From a virus: a stretch of 64,000 nt of DNA. A program made the position numbers and the translations under genes. Below the pieces are notes generated by a model, which was given only the letters and a program-made list of their open reading frames with translations, was not told the DNA's origin and did not search any database. This document shows, piece by piece, positions 51,417 to 58,219 of this stretch (position 1 is its first letter; every line of letters starts with the position of its first letter). The stretch is from IMG/VR virus record IMGVR_UViG_3300036781_000230, positions 1 through 64,000 of that record; one strand, given 5' to 3'.

Positions 51417-52911
51417 CAGCTTCCTCCTGCATTATTTCTGCTACCCACTTTGAACATGTCCAATTAGCCATGTTTTCGTGATCTTTAAGAGCTTTCAGGA
51501 TGATTCCACTCATCGTTCTCTCTCGATTGGGACCAACCACTACGTAATTCTGAAATAACATACTATTCTTCTGACCAGGTCTATCTACTCGATCATTACT
51601 CTGAGAATAAGTTAGATAAGAATGATCATAGGATAAGCGATCGACGTTAGAGCATTTAGTGAAGTTAAGACCAAACCTTCCCGCCTGAGGCTGACCGATA
51701 AGGAGAGCTTGCCCTGGCGGATCAGGAGCGTCTGGATGGAAGAGAGACTTAGCTTCTTCTCGATCAGTTTTGGATAATCCTCCTTGGAGCACACGTACCA
51801 GTAATTTAGGAAATCGTTCCCTTGCTCGTCTCTCAAGACGAGCAATTTCTGGTCGAAATCTACACCAGACAATGAGCTTATAATGTTCGTCATTCTCGAG
51901 TCTAAACCCGAGATGATCCAAGAAGTGATTGGTGAGCTCGGAACCAATTTCGACTGTGTCTGTTTCTGAATTCTCGTCATTTGTTACTCCTCCCAGGAAA
52001 CCTGAGCAAATTTGAGCTAATCTCAGTGCTTTTACCGGAGCAGCAGATACTATAGATGCTCCTTCATTTTCTCCAATATATGCTACGAATTCTTCTCTCA
52101 TCTGAACGTATTTAGCCCAAGAATGAGCAGATAGTTTAACTTCTCTAAGAGGAGCATCGAGTCTCTCAGGAAGATCAAGGCAATCTTTTTTCAATCTCCT
52201 AAGAGCATACGGTTTTATCTTATTTTGAATTTCTTCAAGATTATAAAATCCGATGACTTGCTTATTCATATAGCCACCCATCTGAGCGTGACGATTACGA
52301 AAAGCATAGAAATTCTTAAATCCTAAAATTGAAGGACTTAGGAATTGAAATTGAGAAAATAAATTGAGAGGAGATTGTCCTACAGGTGTACCATTCAGTA
52401 TTGATCTTCGTAATACTTTGGGAGCTATAGTAAGAACTCCCTTGGTTTGTGAAGCTTTTGGATTGGAGATGGTTGAAGATTCATCTACTACAGCCCAAAC
52501 TTTTCTATTCTTCAAGAGATTGAGTAATCTCTTGACGTGATCCATGTTTCTTAGAAGTTCAACTGAGGTCACTATCCAAAGAAGACCTTTACTTACAGGT
52601 GGAATCTCTACAGACTTACTTGTATATTCGTGAATGATACCTTTTTTCCAAGCATGCTCGATGATTTGAGAAAACTGAGGATGCACCCACACATCCTTTA
52701 CTTGAGCTGGGCAAATGATAAGAACTACATCTATCTGATTATCCTCAAATAAGAAACACCCAGTATCGATAATCTGCTTTGTCTTACCGGCTCCCATCTC
52801 ATCCAATAAGGCAAAATACTTATTCTGTATAAGTTTCTTTACTCCATCTATTTGATGATCAAAAGGAGGGTACTTGCATCGAGACCAATCGAGATTATCT
52901 AGATCAATCAT
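51400..52911 (-). CDS. SNF2-like superfamily 2 helicase/translocase
   Basis: 503 residues. Motif I LLDEMGAGKTKQIIDTG near residue 40, VVLIICPAQVKDVWV, motif II VVDESST (DEST in place of DEAH), ILNGTPVGQSPLNLFSQF, then the second lobe LIVWCRFRPEIARLERRA, ALLIGQPQAGRFGLNFTKCS and Y-S-Q-SNDRVDRPGQK. It moves on duplex DNA and may remodel forks or displace proteins. Complete. Confidence 0.88.
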   Translation of the reverse strand: MIDLDNLDWSRCKYPPFDHQIDGVKKLIQNKYFALLDEMGAGKTKQIIDTGCFLFEDNQIDVVLIICPAQVKDVWVHPQFSQIIEHAWKKGIIHEYTSKSVEIPPVSKGLLWIVTSVELLRNMDHVKRLLNLLKNRKVWAVVDESSTISNPKASQTKGVLTIAPKVLRRSILNGTPVGQSPLNLFSQFQFLSPSILGFKNFYAFRNRHAQMGGYMNKQVIGFYNLEEIQNKIKPYALRRLKKDCLDLPERLDAPLREVKLSAHSWAKYVQMREEFVAYIGENEGASIVSAAPVKALRLAQICSGFLGGVTNDENSETDTVEIGSELTNHFLDHLGFRLENDEHYKLIVWCRFRPEIARLERRARERFPKLLVRVLQGGLSKTDREEAKSLFHPDAPDPPGQALLIGQPQAGRFGLNFTKCSNVDRLSYDHSYLTYSQSNDRVDRPGQKNSMLFQNYVVVGPNRERTMSGIILKALKDHENMANWTCSKWVAEIMQEEADDIPF

Positions 52912-53372
52912 CAGAATCCCTCCTTAGTCGGCCAAAAATAAGGTAAATCTACACTTTCATCTGGCCAAAATTTTCGATAGTGAATCGGTTGCTTCCTAAC
53001 TAAATTAGAACGATGAGATTTGTGAAATGCTTCAAATCCCCACCACTTAGGACGAGATTGAGAATCTGTGTCATACTTTGGAATGATAATAGAATTCGTG
53101 AATCCGCGATACTCCCATTCTCCAACTGCGCATGCCATGTATAGTTTAAGCCATTCTTCATGACTTTTCCACATTAGGACAGCAGGATGTCTATGCCATT
53201 GACTTAAAGTTCTATCGAATGGCGCTGCTGATTGTAAACTTTTTGGGAGAATTGGCTTATCTAGAAGAATTTCTAGTATTTGAGCAGCCTCAACCCTTTG
53301 TTTACCAAGACGAGCGTTATCTAAGTACTCCATTGACTTCACAAATGATATATCAGGCAGGAATGTCTGCAC
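52911..53372 (-). CDS. MSMEG_6728/pyrimidine dimer glycosylase-family protein
   Basis: 153 residues. MQTFLPDISFVKSMEYLDNA, then RLGKQRVEAAQILEILL and WHRHPAVLMWKSHEEWLKLY match the family related to T4 endonuclease V. It probably acts in repair of UV damage; whether the catalytic N-terminus works as in T4 is uncertain. Overlaps the HTH gene by 20 bases and the helicase by 1. Confidence 0.75.
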   Translation of the reverse strand: MQTFLPDISFVKSMEYLDNARLGKQRVEAAQILEILLDKPILPKSLQSAAPFDRTLSQWHRHPAVLMWKSHEEWLKLYMACAVGEWEYRGFTNSIIIPKYDTDSQSRPKWWGFEAFHKSHRSNLVRKQPIHYRKFWPDESVDLPYFWPTKEGF

Positions 53373-53589
53373 TCTGGTCGTCCTCTGGTTCTATAGATTC
53401 GATACTCCAAATGCTTTCCATCTTTTCATCGAGTGCTTCTGAGATTTTTAAAGCTGTACGAAGTGTTACGTTCTTACCGCTTCGAGCATTGAAAATTGTC
53501 ATTCGTGGAAGTCCAGTTTTTTCTATAAGTTGATCAACGGTGATCCCTTTAGCTTCCATTATCGCATCGATTTGTGATTCAATATTCAT
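53353..53589 (-). CDS. Cro/CI-type HTH regulator
   Basis: 78 residues. IDAIMEAKGITVDQLIEKTG, then LPRMTIFNARSGKNVTLRTA and LKISEALDEKMESIWSIE is the classic HTH_3 helix set (about residues 5-62). A short acidic tail follows. It has a TGTACAACT-like operator directly upstream and could control the other units carrying that box. It lies divergent from nothing else, so autoregulation is likely. Confidence 0.82.
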   Translation of the reverse strand: MNIESQIDAIMEAKGITVDQLIEKTGLPRMTIFNARSGKNVTLRTALKISEALDEKMESIWSIESIEPEDDQSADIPA

Positions 53590-53599
53590 GGTTATCCAA

Positions 53600-53640
53600 T
53601 AAAATAATTGTATAATACATTGTACATAGTTGTAAACAAC
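53600..53640 (-). promoter_or_regulatory. operator/promoter of the HTH gene
   Basis: Minus strand TTGTTTACAACT, then TATGTACAAT and TATTATAC. TTTACA to TTATAC is 15 bp, the spacing of the other boxes. Two half-sites (ACAACT and GTACAA) overlap the core promoter, as expected for a repressor site. Confidence 0.55.
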
Positions 53641-53682
53641 TTTTTTTCTGATAGAATATCTAAGTTATTCAGAATAAATGAC

Positions 53683-53946
53683 TTAGCGTGGATCATTTTC
53701 TAACATAGTCAATCTTAGTTCGAAAATTCTACGTCTAATAGATCTTTCAGAAATGTTCAGTAATAGTGACATTTCTCTAGCGTTGTATCCAGCAACTATC
53801 AAGAATAGAAAATTCTCCTCTAGTTTAGTTAACTTGTCCGACTGTTTACAAAAGTCTACATGGGCTATTACCATCAAATCTAAATTAGAGGCATAGAAAG
53901 GATGATACCGGTATTTCATCTCTCTTTGAATATCTGTTATTATCAT
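53683..53946 (-). CDS. HTH protein (sigma-70 region 4/LuxR-like)
   Basis: 87 residues. The end, KLTKLEENFLFLIVAGYNAR, then EMSLLLNISERSIRRRIFEL, is a helix-turn-helix of the sigma region 4 or LuxR type. The start is a helix with Met/Tyr/His. It may be a transcription factor for phage promoters such as the TGTACAACT or 44-bp elements; that link is a guess. A hairpin covers its stop. Confidence 0.7.
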   Translation of the reverse strand: MIITDIQREMKYRYHPFYASNLDLMVIAHVDFCKQSDKLTKLEENFLFLIVAGYNAREMSLLLNISERSIRRRIFELRLTMLENDPR

Positions 53947-53955
53947 TGCGCCCTC

Positions 53956-54198
53956 TTAGAAATCTGATGTAGCAGCGTACATTTCTTGATGTCTATCGGC
54001 TCGTGTTCTTATTGGCTCGACTATCGTTTCCCGTACTCCTCTAACTGTCGATGTTATTCTAAGAGTTCGTGGATGATTAAGATCTTTTAAAATAGCCCCT
54101 CTAAACTCGTGGGCTTGCTTGAATGTGGGTAACGGTTCTACGTTCCACACATCATTGAACTCATCCTTCACAAAATAGTCTCTCCTAACTGTGGCCAT
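53956..54198 (-). CDS. 80-aa hypothetical protein
   Basis: MATVRRDYFVKDEFNDVWNV start; RTLRITSTVRGVRETIVEPI resembles strands. Overlaps the next gene by 14 bases. Unknown. Confidence 0.62.
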   Translation of the reverse strand: MATVRRDYFVKDEFNDVWNVEPLPTFKQAHEFRGAILKDLNHPRTLRITSTVRGVRETIVEPIRTRADRHQEMYAATSDF

Positions 54199-54376
54199 TA
54201 GGATCTTTCCACCTGTGGTCTTCTCTTACAATTACGTCCCAATCGATAGATCTTCCAAGGTCTATACCTTTTGATCTGGCCTCTTCTTGAATGGCTATAT
54301 TGATAGCCGTAACAAGAGTTCTCTCAGTGAACTCACTTGGAAGAACTATTGTAGCGTTAAAGCTTTTTCTGTACAT
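54185..54376 (-). CDS. 63-aa hypothetical protein
   Basis: MYRKSFNATIVLPSEFTERT start, helix (LVTAINIAIQEEARSKGIDL), then VIVREDHRW. AAAGGA lies 6 bases before the ATG. Element copy 6 is just upstream, so it begins a transcription block. Confidence 0.62.
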   Translation of the reverse strand: MYRKSFNATIVLPSEFTERTLVTAINIAIQEEARSKGIDLGRSIDWDVIVREDHRWKDPNGHS

Positions 54377-54398
54377 TCTTTATCCTTTCAGTTTAATT

Positions 54399-54442
54399 TA
54401 TGCAAAATTTTCATGATAATTCTATCACTCTAATATTGCACA
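54399..54442 (-). repeat. 44-bp bipartite element, copy 6
   Basis: On the minus strand TGTGCAA, 30 bp, TTGCATA. The centre AATTATCATGAAAATT matches copy 3 and copy 4 closely. It precedes the 54376 gene. Confidence 0.75.
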
Positions 54443-54449
54443 TCATTAT

Positions 54450-54734
54450 TTAAGCTCCGCCCTTACGTATACTGCGTTCCTCAGGTGGTTCAGGTGGTTG
54501 TTCTTTTGATTGAACTATATCAAAACTACCTGTAGACATCCATCTTGTAAAGGCTACAGCGGCACACGTTTCACTGCACGCATCTTTTATAGGATTTTTA
54601 GTGTCATCAGCTACAAATAGTTCAGCAGCGCATGCTCCGAATCTTTTATTTCTTATCCAGAATTTCCACCAATGATTCGTTGTCTCCTTTTTCTTGCTAC
54701 AAATATCACATGTTACCTGCATAGTAGTAGCCAT
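54450..54734 (-). CDS. 94-aa Cys-rich hypothetical protein
   Basis: VTCDICSKKKET with later GACAAELF and KDACSETCAAVAF gives a set of cysteines that may bind zinc. Trp-rich NHWWKFWIRNK. Start context TTAGTTATGGC with GGGAG upstream, shared with three neighbouring genes. Confidence 0.6.
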   Translation of the reverse strand: MATTMQVTCDICSKKKETTNHWWKFWIRNKRFGACAAELFVADDTKNPIKDACSETCAAVAFTRWMSTGSFDIVQSKEQPPEPPEERSIRKGGA

Positions 54735-54736
54735 AA

Positions 54737-55061
54737 CTAAACTCCCAAGAATTCTTTGAGGTTATTCTTCTGTTTACTTACCACGATTTCTTTCCACTGC
54801 TTCATCAGTGTGTCAATAACGCTCGCTTTCGACACCGAGGATTTGCAGCTAGTGACAACTTGACGATTACTACCATTTCCTACCTGATAGCGATGAACTG
54901 CGGCATACCAACACTGCTTATCACTAAGCCAAGCTAATTGAATACCAGGAGCATGAGCGTCTCCCTCATAAAACTCAGTAAGAGATTTCAGAAAAAGATC
55001 CAACCCATCTCTCTTGTTTACTATTTTTACTTTCTTTTTGGACGCTTTTTTTTAAGGCCAT
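54737..55061 (-). CDS. hypothetical protein, frameshifted in an A8 run
   Basis: From the stop at 54737 the frame is open back to about 55053, but the only start in it is a TTG at 55003 with no ribosome site. An ATG at 55059-55061 with AGGAT upstream starts MALKK in another frame, and a run of eight A (55046-55053, minus strand) follows. With one A fewer the reading becomes MALKKASKKKVKIVNKRDGL, joining the rest (DLFLKSLTEFYEGDAHAPGI, LAWLSDKQCWYAAVHRYQVG). Either a homopolymer error or slippage explains it. Confidence 0.6.
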
Positions 55062-55069
55062 AACTGATC

Positions 55070-55546
55070 CTACCTTTCACTTTCCTTAGTATAGCGCCCT
55101 AAGATGTAATCAGGACGACGTTGAGCATTAGGAGGACATACAGCTATTATCCTCCACCGATCATTCAACATACGTTGAATCTCATCAGTACAACAATCAT
55201 CTAAATTAGTGATTTCATTGTACGTAAGCAGAGCCATGTCGGGAATGTGTATCTGAATTATTTGTCCCTTAGCATAATTCTCTATTTCCTCAATCTCACG
55301 GTCGTACTTATCTTTAATTTTACAAAGAGCTTGGTGAGGAGAGAAAGCCTCTACCATAACTTTAAAGTTTTTTCCAGCTATCACAGCCATAACTGTATCT
55401 ATATCTGCAGTAATGGAACTATCATACCAGTAATTAGGTTTTTCTTTATCTCTGTGTTCAGGAAACAATAACTGAATAGCACTCCACTGCTCATCATTCG
55501 GGGTATTCGAGTAATTTCCCAGACTTATATTCATCTTCGCAATCAT
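55070..55546 (-). CDS. 158-aa hypothetical protein
   Basis: NISLGNYSNTPNDEQWSAIQ, then ADIDTVMAVIAGKNFKVMVE and a closing NDRWRIIAVCPPNAQRRPDY, ILGR. Mixed helix/strand fold not recognised; the end resembles small proteins common in phage early regions. Confidence 0.65.
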   Translation of the reverse strand: MIAKMNISLGNYSNTPNDEQWSAIQLLFPEHRDKEKPNYWYDSSITADIDTVMAVIAGKNFKVMVEAFSPHQALCKIKDKYDREIEEIENYAKGQIIQIHIPDMALLTYNEITNLDDCCTDEIQRMLNDRWRIIAVCPPNAQRRPDYILGRYTKESER

Positions 55547-55550
55547 GTCT

Positions 55551-55784
55551 CTACCTTGGAATAAAGAGTAAGTGCATCACTACTTGTGCTGCGTACACCC
55601 AAGCTTTTTCTTCACTAAATGCTGTTGGACCAATAGGTTTGCTTCCTGCTTTAACTGTGTATTCTTTTCTAGAGGGGGCGCCTACGACGTTGATTATTTC
55701 CTCTAGGCAAACTGCTCCTTCATGAACATTTTGTACTATGTCCATAAGCGTCTCTTGCTTGAGTTTAGTGATGTCGAGGTTCAT
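55551..55784 (-). CDS. 77-aa hypothetical protein
   Basis: MNLDITKLKQETLMDIVQNV start; AVCLEEIINVVGAPSRKEYT and a C-terminal helix. ATG overlaps the previous stop as ATGA. Unknown. Confidence 0.65.
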   Translation of the reverse strand: MNLDITKLKQETLMDIVQNVHEGAVCLEEIINVVGAPSRKEYTVKAGSKPIGPTAFSEEKAWVYAAQVVMHLLFIPR

Positions 55785-55927
55785 TTCGTCTTTCCTTTCG
55801 GTACATACTTATAACTAAGAACTCTTTCACACGCAGCACACCACCAGTTTATTCGACTCGCAAGACAAAGGCCTTGAGAATTACAATGAATGCAAAATGC
55901 GACCCGCATTCCAGATGGTGTGGCCAT
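55781..55927 (-). CDS. 48-aa zinc-finger protein
   Basis: MATPSGMRVAFCIHCNSQGL, then CLASRINWWCAACERVL. Two CxxC pairs about 20 apart form a small zinc ribbon. Start context TTAGTTATGGC after GGGAG; ATGA overlap with the next gene. Possibly a regulator of host proteins. Confidence 0.68.
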   Translation of the reverse strand: MATPSGMRVAFCIHCNSQGLCLASRINWWCAACERVLSYKYVPKGKTK

Positions 55928-55929
55928 AA

Positions 55930-56091
55930 CTAATACTCCCATTCTGGGGAAAGTCCCCTTTTACACCGAGAGCATACAAGATCAGATTCTTTAAGTTCAA
56001 TGTCAGCCCATATAACCATAGGTCTTCCACACTCTTTGCAGTGTATCTGATCTATTGGTCGATCTTCATCATTCTCGATAATACGAGCCAT
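55930..56091 (-). CDS. 53-aa zinc-ribbon protein
   Basis: From the ATG at 56091 (MARIIENDEDRPIDQIHCKE). CKECGRP and LVCSRCKRGL are two CxxC pairs with 18-20 residues between. The longer reading invades the upstream gene. DksA/TraR-like in pattern but very short. Confidence 0.66.
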   Translation of the reverse strand: MARIIENDEDRPIDQIHCKECGRPMVIWADIELKESDLVCSRCKRGLSPEWEY

Positions 56092-56093
56092 AG

Positions 56094-56306
56094 TTAAGCT
56101 CTCCTCTTCACGAGTAAAGTAGGAACACCGTGATACTTTAAGACTGATCTCCAACTGTCGATACATCGAACTTTATCGTGTTTACCGTACACTACTATAG
56201 GAACCCAAACTCTATAATTACGGTTCCAGTAAAAGCTGTCTAGAGACACTAGAATCGTGTTTCCAGTTTCATTCTGAGTGTCGGAAGTAATAAGTTCTAT
56301 TTTCAT
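56094..56306 (-). CDS. 70-aa hypothetical protein
   Basis: MKIELITSDTQNETGNTILV, then beta-like NRNYRVWVPIVVYGKHDKVR and a basic end. Unknown. Confidence 0.62.
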   Translation of the reverse strand: MKIELITSDTQNETGNTILVSLDSFYWNRNYRVWVPIVVYGKHDKVRCIDSWRSVLKYHGVPTLLVKRRA

Positions 56307-56314
56307 GATTTATC

Positions 56315-56611
56315 CTAGTGCTTGAATGAAATTCGATAAGGTGGTTTCTTTCCACTCTTTATTGCTTCGAGATTTAACTCTACTTCAATCAGTGTAATGA
56401 GATTTGCAAGACACTGTAGAGCATTACTGTAGTTTTTACCGAAGTAACCTCCTTCGATTAGAGGAGTTTCTTTATTAGAACCAGAAACCTGATGAAACAG
56501 ATGGTATTCTGCTCTCACTAGAATCTCACGACCAGCGTCTAAATGCCGACCTGGATTAGTTTTCTGTTCTAAATCTTTGGTTGTTTCAACTAATTTACTG
56601 AAAGCATCCAT
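56315..56611 (-). CDS. 98-aa helical protein, first gene of leftward early unit
   Basis: MDAFSKLVETTKDLEQKTNP start and GKNYSNALQCLANLITLIEV suggest a helical bundle. It is the first gene after the divergent control region, so it should be among the earliest expressed. Confidence 0.65.
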   Translation of the reverse strand: MDAFSKLVETTKDLEQKTNPGRHLDAGREILVRAEYHLFHQVSGSNKETPLIEGGYFGKNYSNALQCLANLITLIEVELNLEAIKSGKKPPYRISFKH

Positions 56612-56823
56612 TTGTATTATCCTAGTATTACTTGTATCTATATTATACTATGTAAAATGAGTTGTACATAACAGTTTATAACTTTATTTCTTACGCGTAC
56701 GCGCGCGCCTATATAATATTGATAAGAATAATACAGAAACAAAAATGCAAACACCGTCATTTTATTGTGTACAACTTGATTTACAAGGTATATACTATAT
56801 TTAGATTAATTCTGGAGATGAAC
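56612..56823. promoter_or_regulatory. divergent control region with two TGTACAACT boxes
   Basis: Leftward: TTATGTACAACT (56660-56671 on minus) with TATAAT at 56642-56647, 15 bp from TGTACA. Rightward: TTGTGTACAACT with TATATA at 56789-56794, again 15 bp from TGTACA at 56768-56773. Between them lies CGCGTACGCG (56694-56703) running into CGCGC, an alternating purine-pyrimidine tract. It is the main divergent promoter and a candidate origin or operator. Confidence 0.6.
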
Positions 56824-57018
56824 ATGAAGACTTTTCGAATTACTATTAAGCCCGTGGAATCTCAACCTACTATGACTATTTCTTTCTACATCAATGGTGA
56901 AGATGAAGATGAGGTCCTCATGGGACTCAATCAGAATTTTCATGAATTTCATTGTGTAGTCAATGAAGTCATTATTCAGAATAGTTTTTCTCAAGCTCGT
57001 AAGAATTCTGGACTGTAG
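56824..57018 (+). CDS. 64-aa hypothetical protein
   Basis: ATG at 56824 with GGAG 6 bases upstream (another ATG overlaps that site). MKTFRITIKPVESQPTMTIS, then acidic GEDEDEVL and a helix. Unknown early-type protein. Confidence 0.65.
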   Translation: MKTFRITIKPVESQPTMTISFYINGEDEDEVLMGLNQNFHEFHCVVNEVIIQNSFSQARKNSGL

Positions 57019-57043
57019 TAAAATAAAATAAGGAGAAATAAAC

Positions 57044-57241
57044 ATGGAAATGATCGTGCTTGTTGAGGGTCTTCAGGATTCAGGTTTTCTAGCCACTGTT
57101 AAGTTTGGTAGAAATTCAGCCTTTCACACTGGTTTCACCTCGAAAGAACAAGCAGAGAACTGGTCAAACATCGTTTCTAAGAAAATCGAGAAACAACATA
57201 AGGAGTTGATGAAGCATGAATACCAAGCTCTACAGAGTTAA
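57044..57241 (+). CDS. 65-aa hypothetical protein
   Basis: MEMIVLVEGLQDSGFLATVK, then GFTSKEQAENWSNIVSKKIE with a basic helical end. AAGGAG lies well placed before the ATG. Overlaps the next gene by 26 bases. Confidence 0.65.
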   Translation: MEMIVLVEGLQDSGFLATVKFGRNSAFHTGFTSKEQAENWSNIVSKKIEKQHKELMKHEYQALQS

Positions 57242-57434
57242 CATCTTCGAAATGTCAGATGGAGAAAGAGAGAATGTTTTCTCTGAGATTATTGAAACTA
57301 ACAATGTCGCTTCGGTGGAGTTTTCTCTTGTGATGCTCACTAAAGGTACGTGTCTTGAGTGGGAGCTTAAGCCACTCGAAGCGACGATTACTCTTGAATC
57401 TCTCACCAGTAGAATTCAAGGTCTCCTAGGATAG
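57216..57434 (+). CDS. 72-aa hypothetical protein
   Basis: MNTKLYRVNIFEMSDGEREN, then strands and an ending SLTSRIQGLLG. AAGGAG precedes. Unknown. Confidence 0.62.
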   Translation: MNTKLYRVNIFEMSDGERENVFSEIIETNNVASVEFSLVMLTKGTCLEWELKPLEATITLESLTSRIQGLLG

Positions 57435-57436
57435 TC

Positions 57437-57574
57437 ATGTCTCGATTCGCGTGGATGTCTAAACAAAACGTAGTAGCTACCTGTAAGAAGTGCGGTGCTC
57501 TTCAAAAGGGTGCCGCAGGTTGTTCTCACGTGTCATGCGGTGGAATCTTTGTTATAAAGAAGGTAAATAAATGA
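57437..57574 (+). CDS. 45-aa Cys-rich protein
   Basis: MSRFAWMSKQNVVATCKKCG, then AGCSHVSCGG. CxxC and CxxxxC give a zinc finger. It overlaps the next start by 4 bases. Confidence 0.62.
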   Translation: MSRFAWMSKQNVVATCKKCGALQKGAAGCSHVSCGGIFVIKKVNK

Positions 57575-57765
57575 CAACATTTGAAGCTCTTACGCTTCCT
57601 TTAACGGTAAAGTGTCCTCGTTGTACCCGTAGAAATGTCATCAAAGATGAGGTTTGCTTCGTATGCAGAGGTACTGGACAAACTATGCGCCTCAAAACTG
57701 AAATGGCTGAGATTATCGTAACTCTTCGCGCTGAATTAGAGAAAAGAGTGTGGAAACAAAAATGA
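57571..57765 (+). CDS. 64-aa DnaJ-like zinc finger protein
   Basis: VKCPRCTRRNVIKDEVCFVC, then RGTGQTMR is a DnaJ cysteine-rich unit (CxxC and CxxCxGTG). The remaining helix (MAEIIVTLRAELEKRVWKQ) may be an interaction surface. It probably binds RNA, DNA or protein. Confidence 0.68.
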   Translation: MTTFEALTLPLTVKCPRCTRRNVIKDEVCFVCRGTGQTMRLKTEMAEIIVTLRAELEKRVWKQK

Positions 57766-57778
57766 TTTCTCTGTCATT

Positions 57779-57811
57779 ATTTTATGTACAACTCGTTATA
57801 CACATGATAAT
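57779..57811 (+). promoter_or_regulatory. TGTACAACT-type promoter box
   Basis: TTTATGTACAACT (57781-57793) with GATAAT at 57806-57811, 15 bp from TGTACA (57785-57790). It would drive 57859, 58034 and the structured RNA region. Confidence 0.6.
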
Positions 57812-57858
57812 ATTGAATCAGATTGATAGAGTAATTCTGATATAAAGGAAACTAACTA

Positions 57859-58023
57859 ATGAAGATTGACATCAAGCAGCTTTTAACCTCCTCAACGCTT
57901 GGTAGCATTATTCTACTTCATGCTGCTGATTATCTCTTCAGACAGAATGAAGAAGATAAAGTAAATCTAGAAGCAGTTGGTGTTCTCGATATGCTCAGGA
58001 AAGAAATTGTAATCTTTTGCTAG
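57859..58023 (+). CDS. 54-aa hypothetical protein
   Basis: MKIDIKQLLTSSTLGSIILL start with AAGGAAAC upstream. Helical; ends RKEIVIFC. Not recognised. Confidence 0.58.
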   Translation: MKIDIKQLLTSSTLGSIILLHAADYLFRQNEEDKVNLEAVGVLDMLRKEIVIFC

Positions 58024-58033
58024 GAGATTCACT

Positions 58034-58219
58034 ATGTATGATTTGTTTGTAGTACCTGTTATCTGCATTGGGATAGTAGTTTGGTTAGCTCTTAATGAGA
58101 ATACTTGGTTTGCTTCGAGTGATATACCAATGCTTGAGCAAATTGAAAATGCTCGTTGTCAAGCCGCAGAAGAACGTAAACTGTTGGAAAATCCAGTAGT
58201 CTATACTTTGGAGTACTAA
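58034..58219 (+). CDS. 61-aa single-pass membrane protein
   Basis: Hydrophobic segment MYDLFVVPVICIGIVVWLAL, then a charged helix (MLEQIENARCQAAEERKLLE). The stop is directly before the structured RNA region. Function unknown. Confidence 0.6.
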   Translation: MYDLFVVPVICIGIVVWLALNENTWFASSDIPMLEQIENARCQAAEERKLLENPVVYTLEY

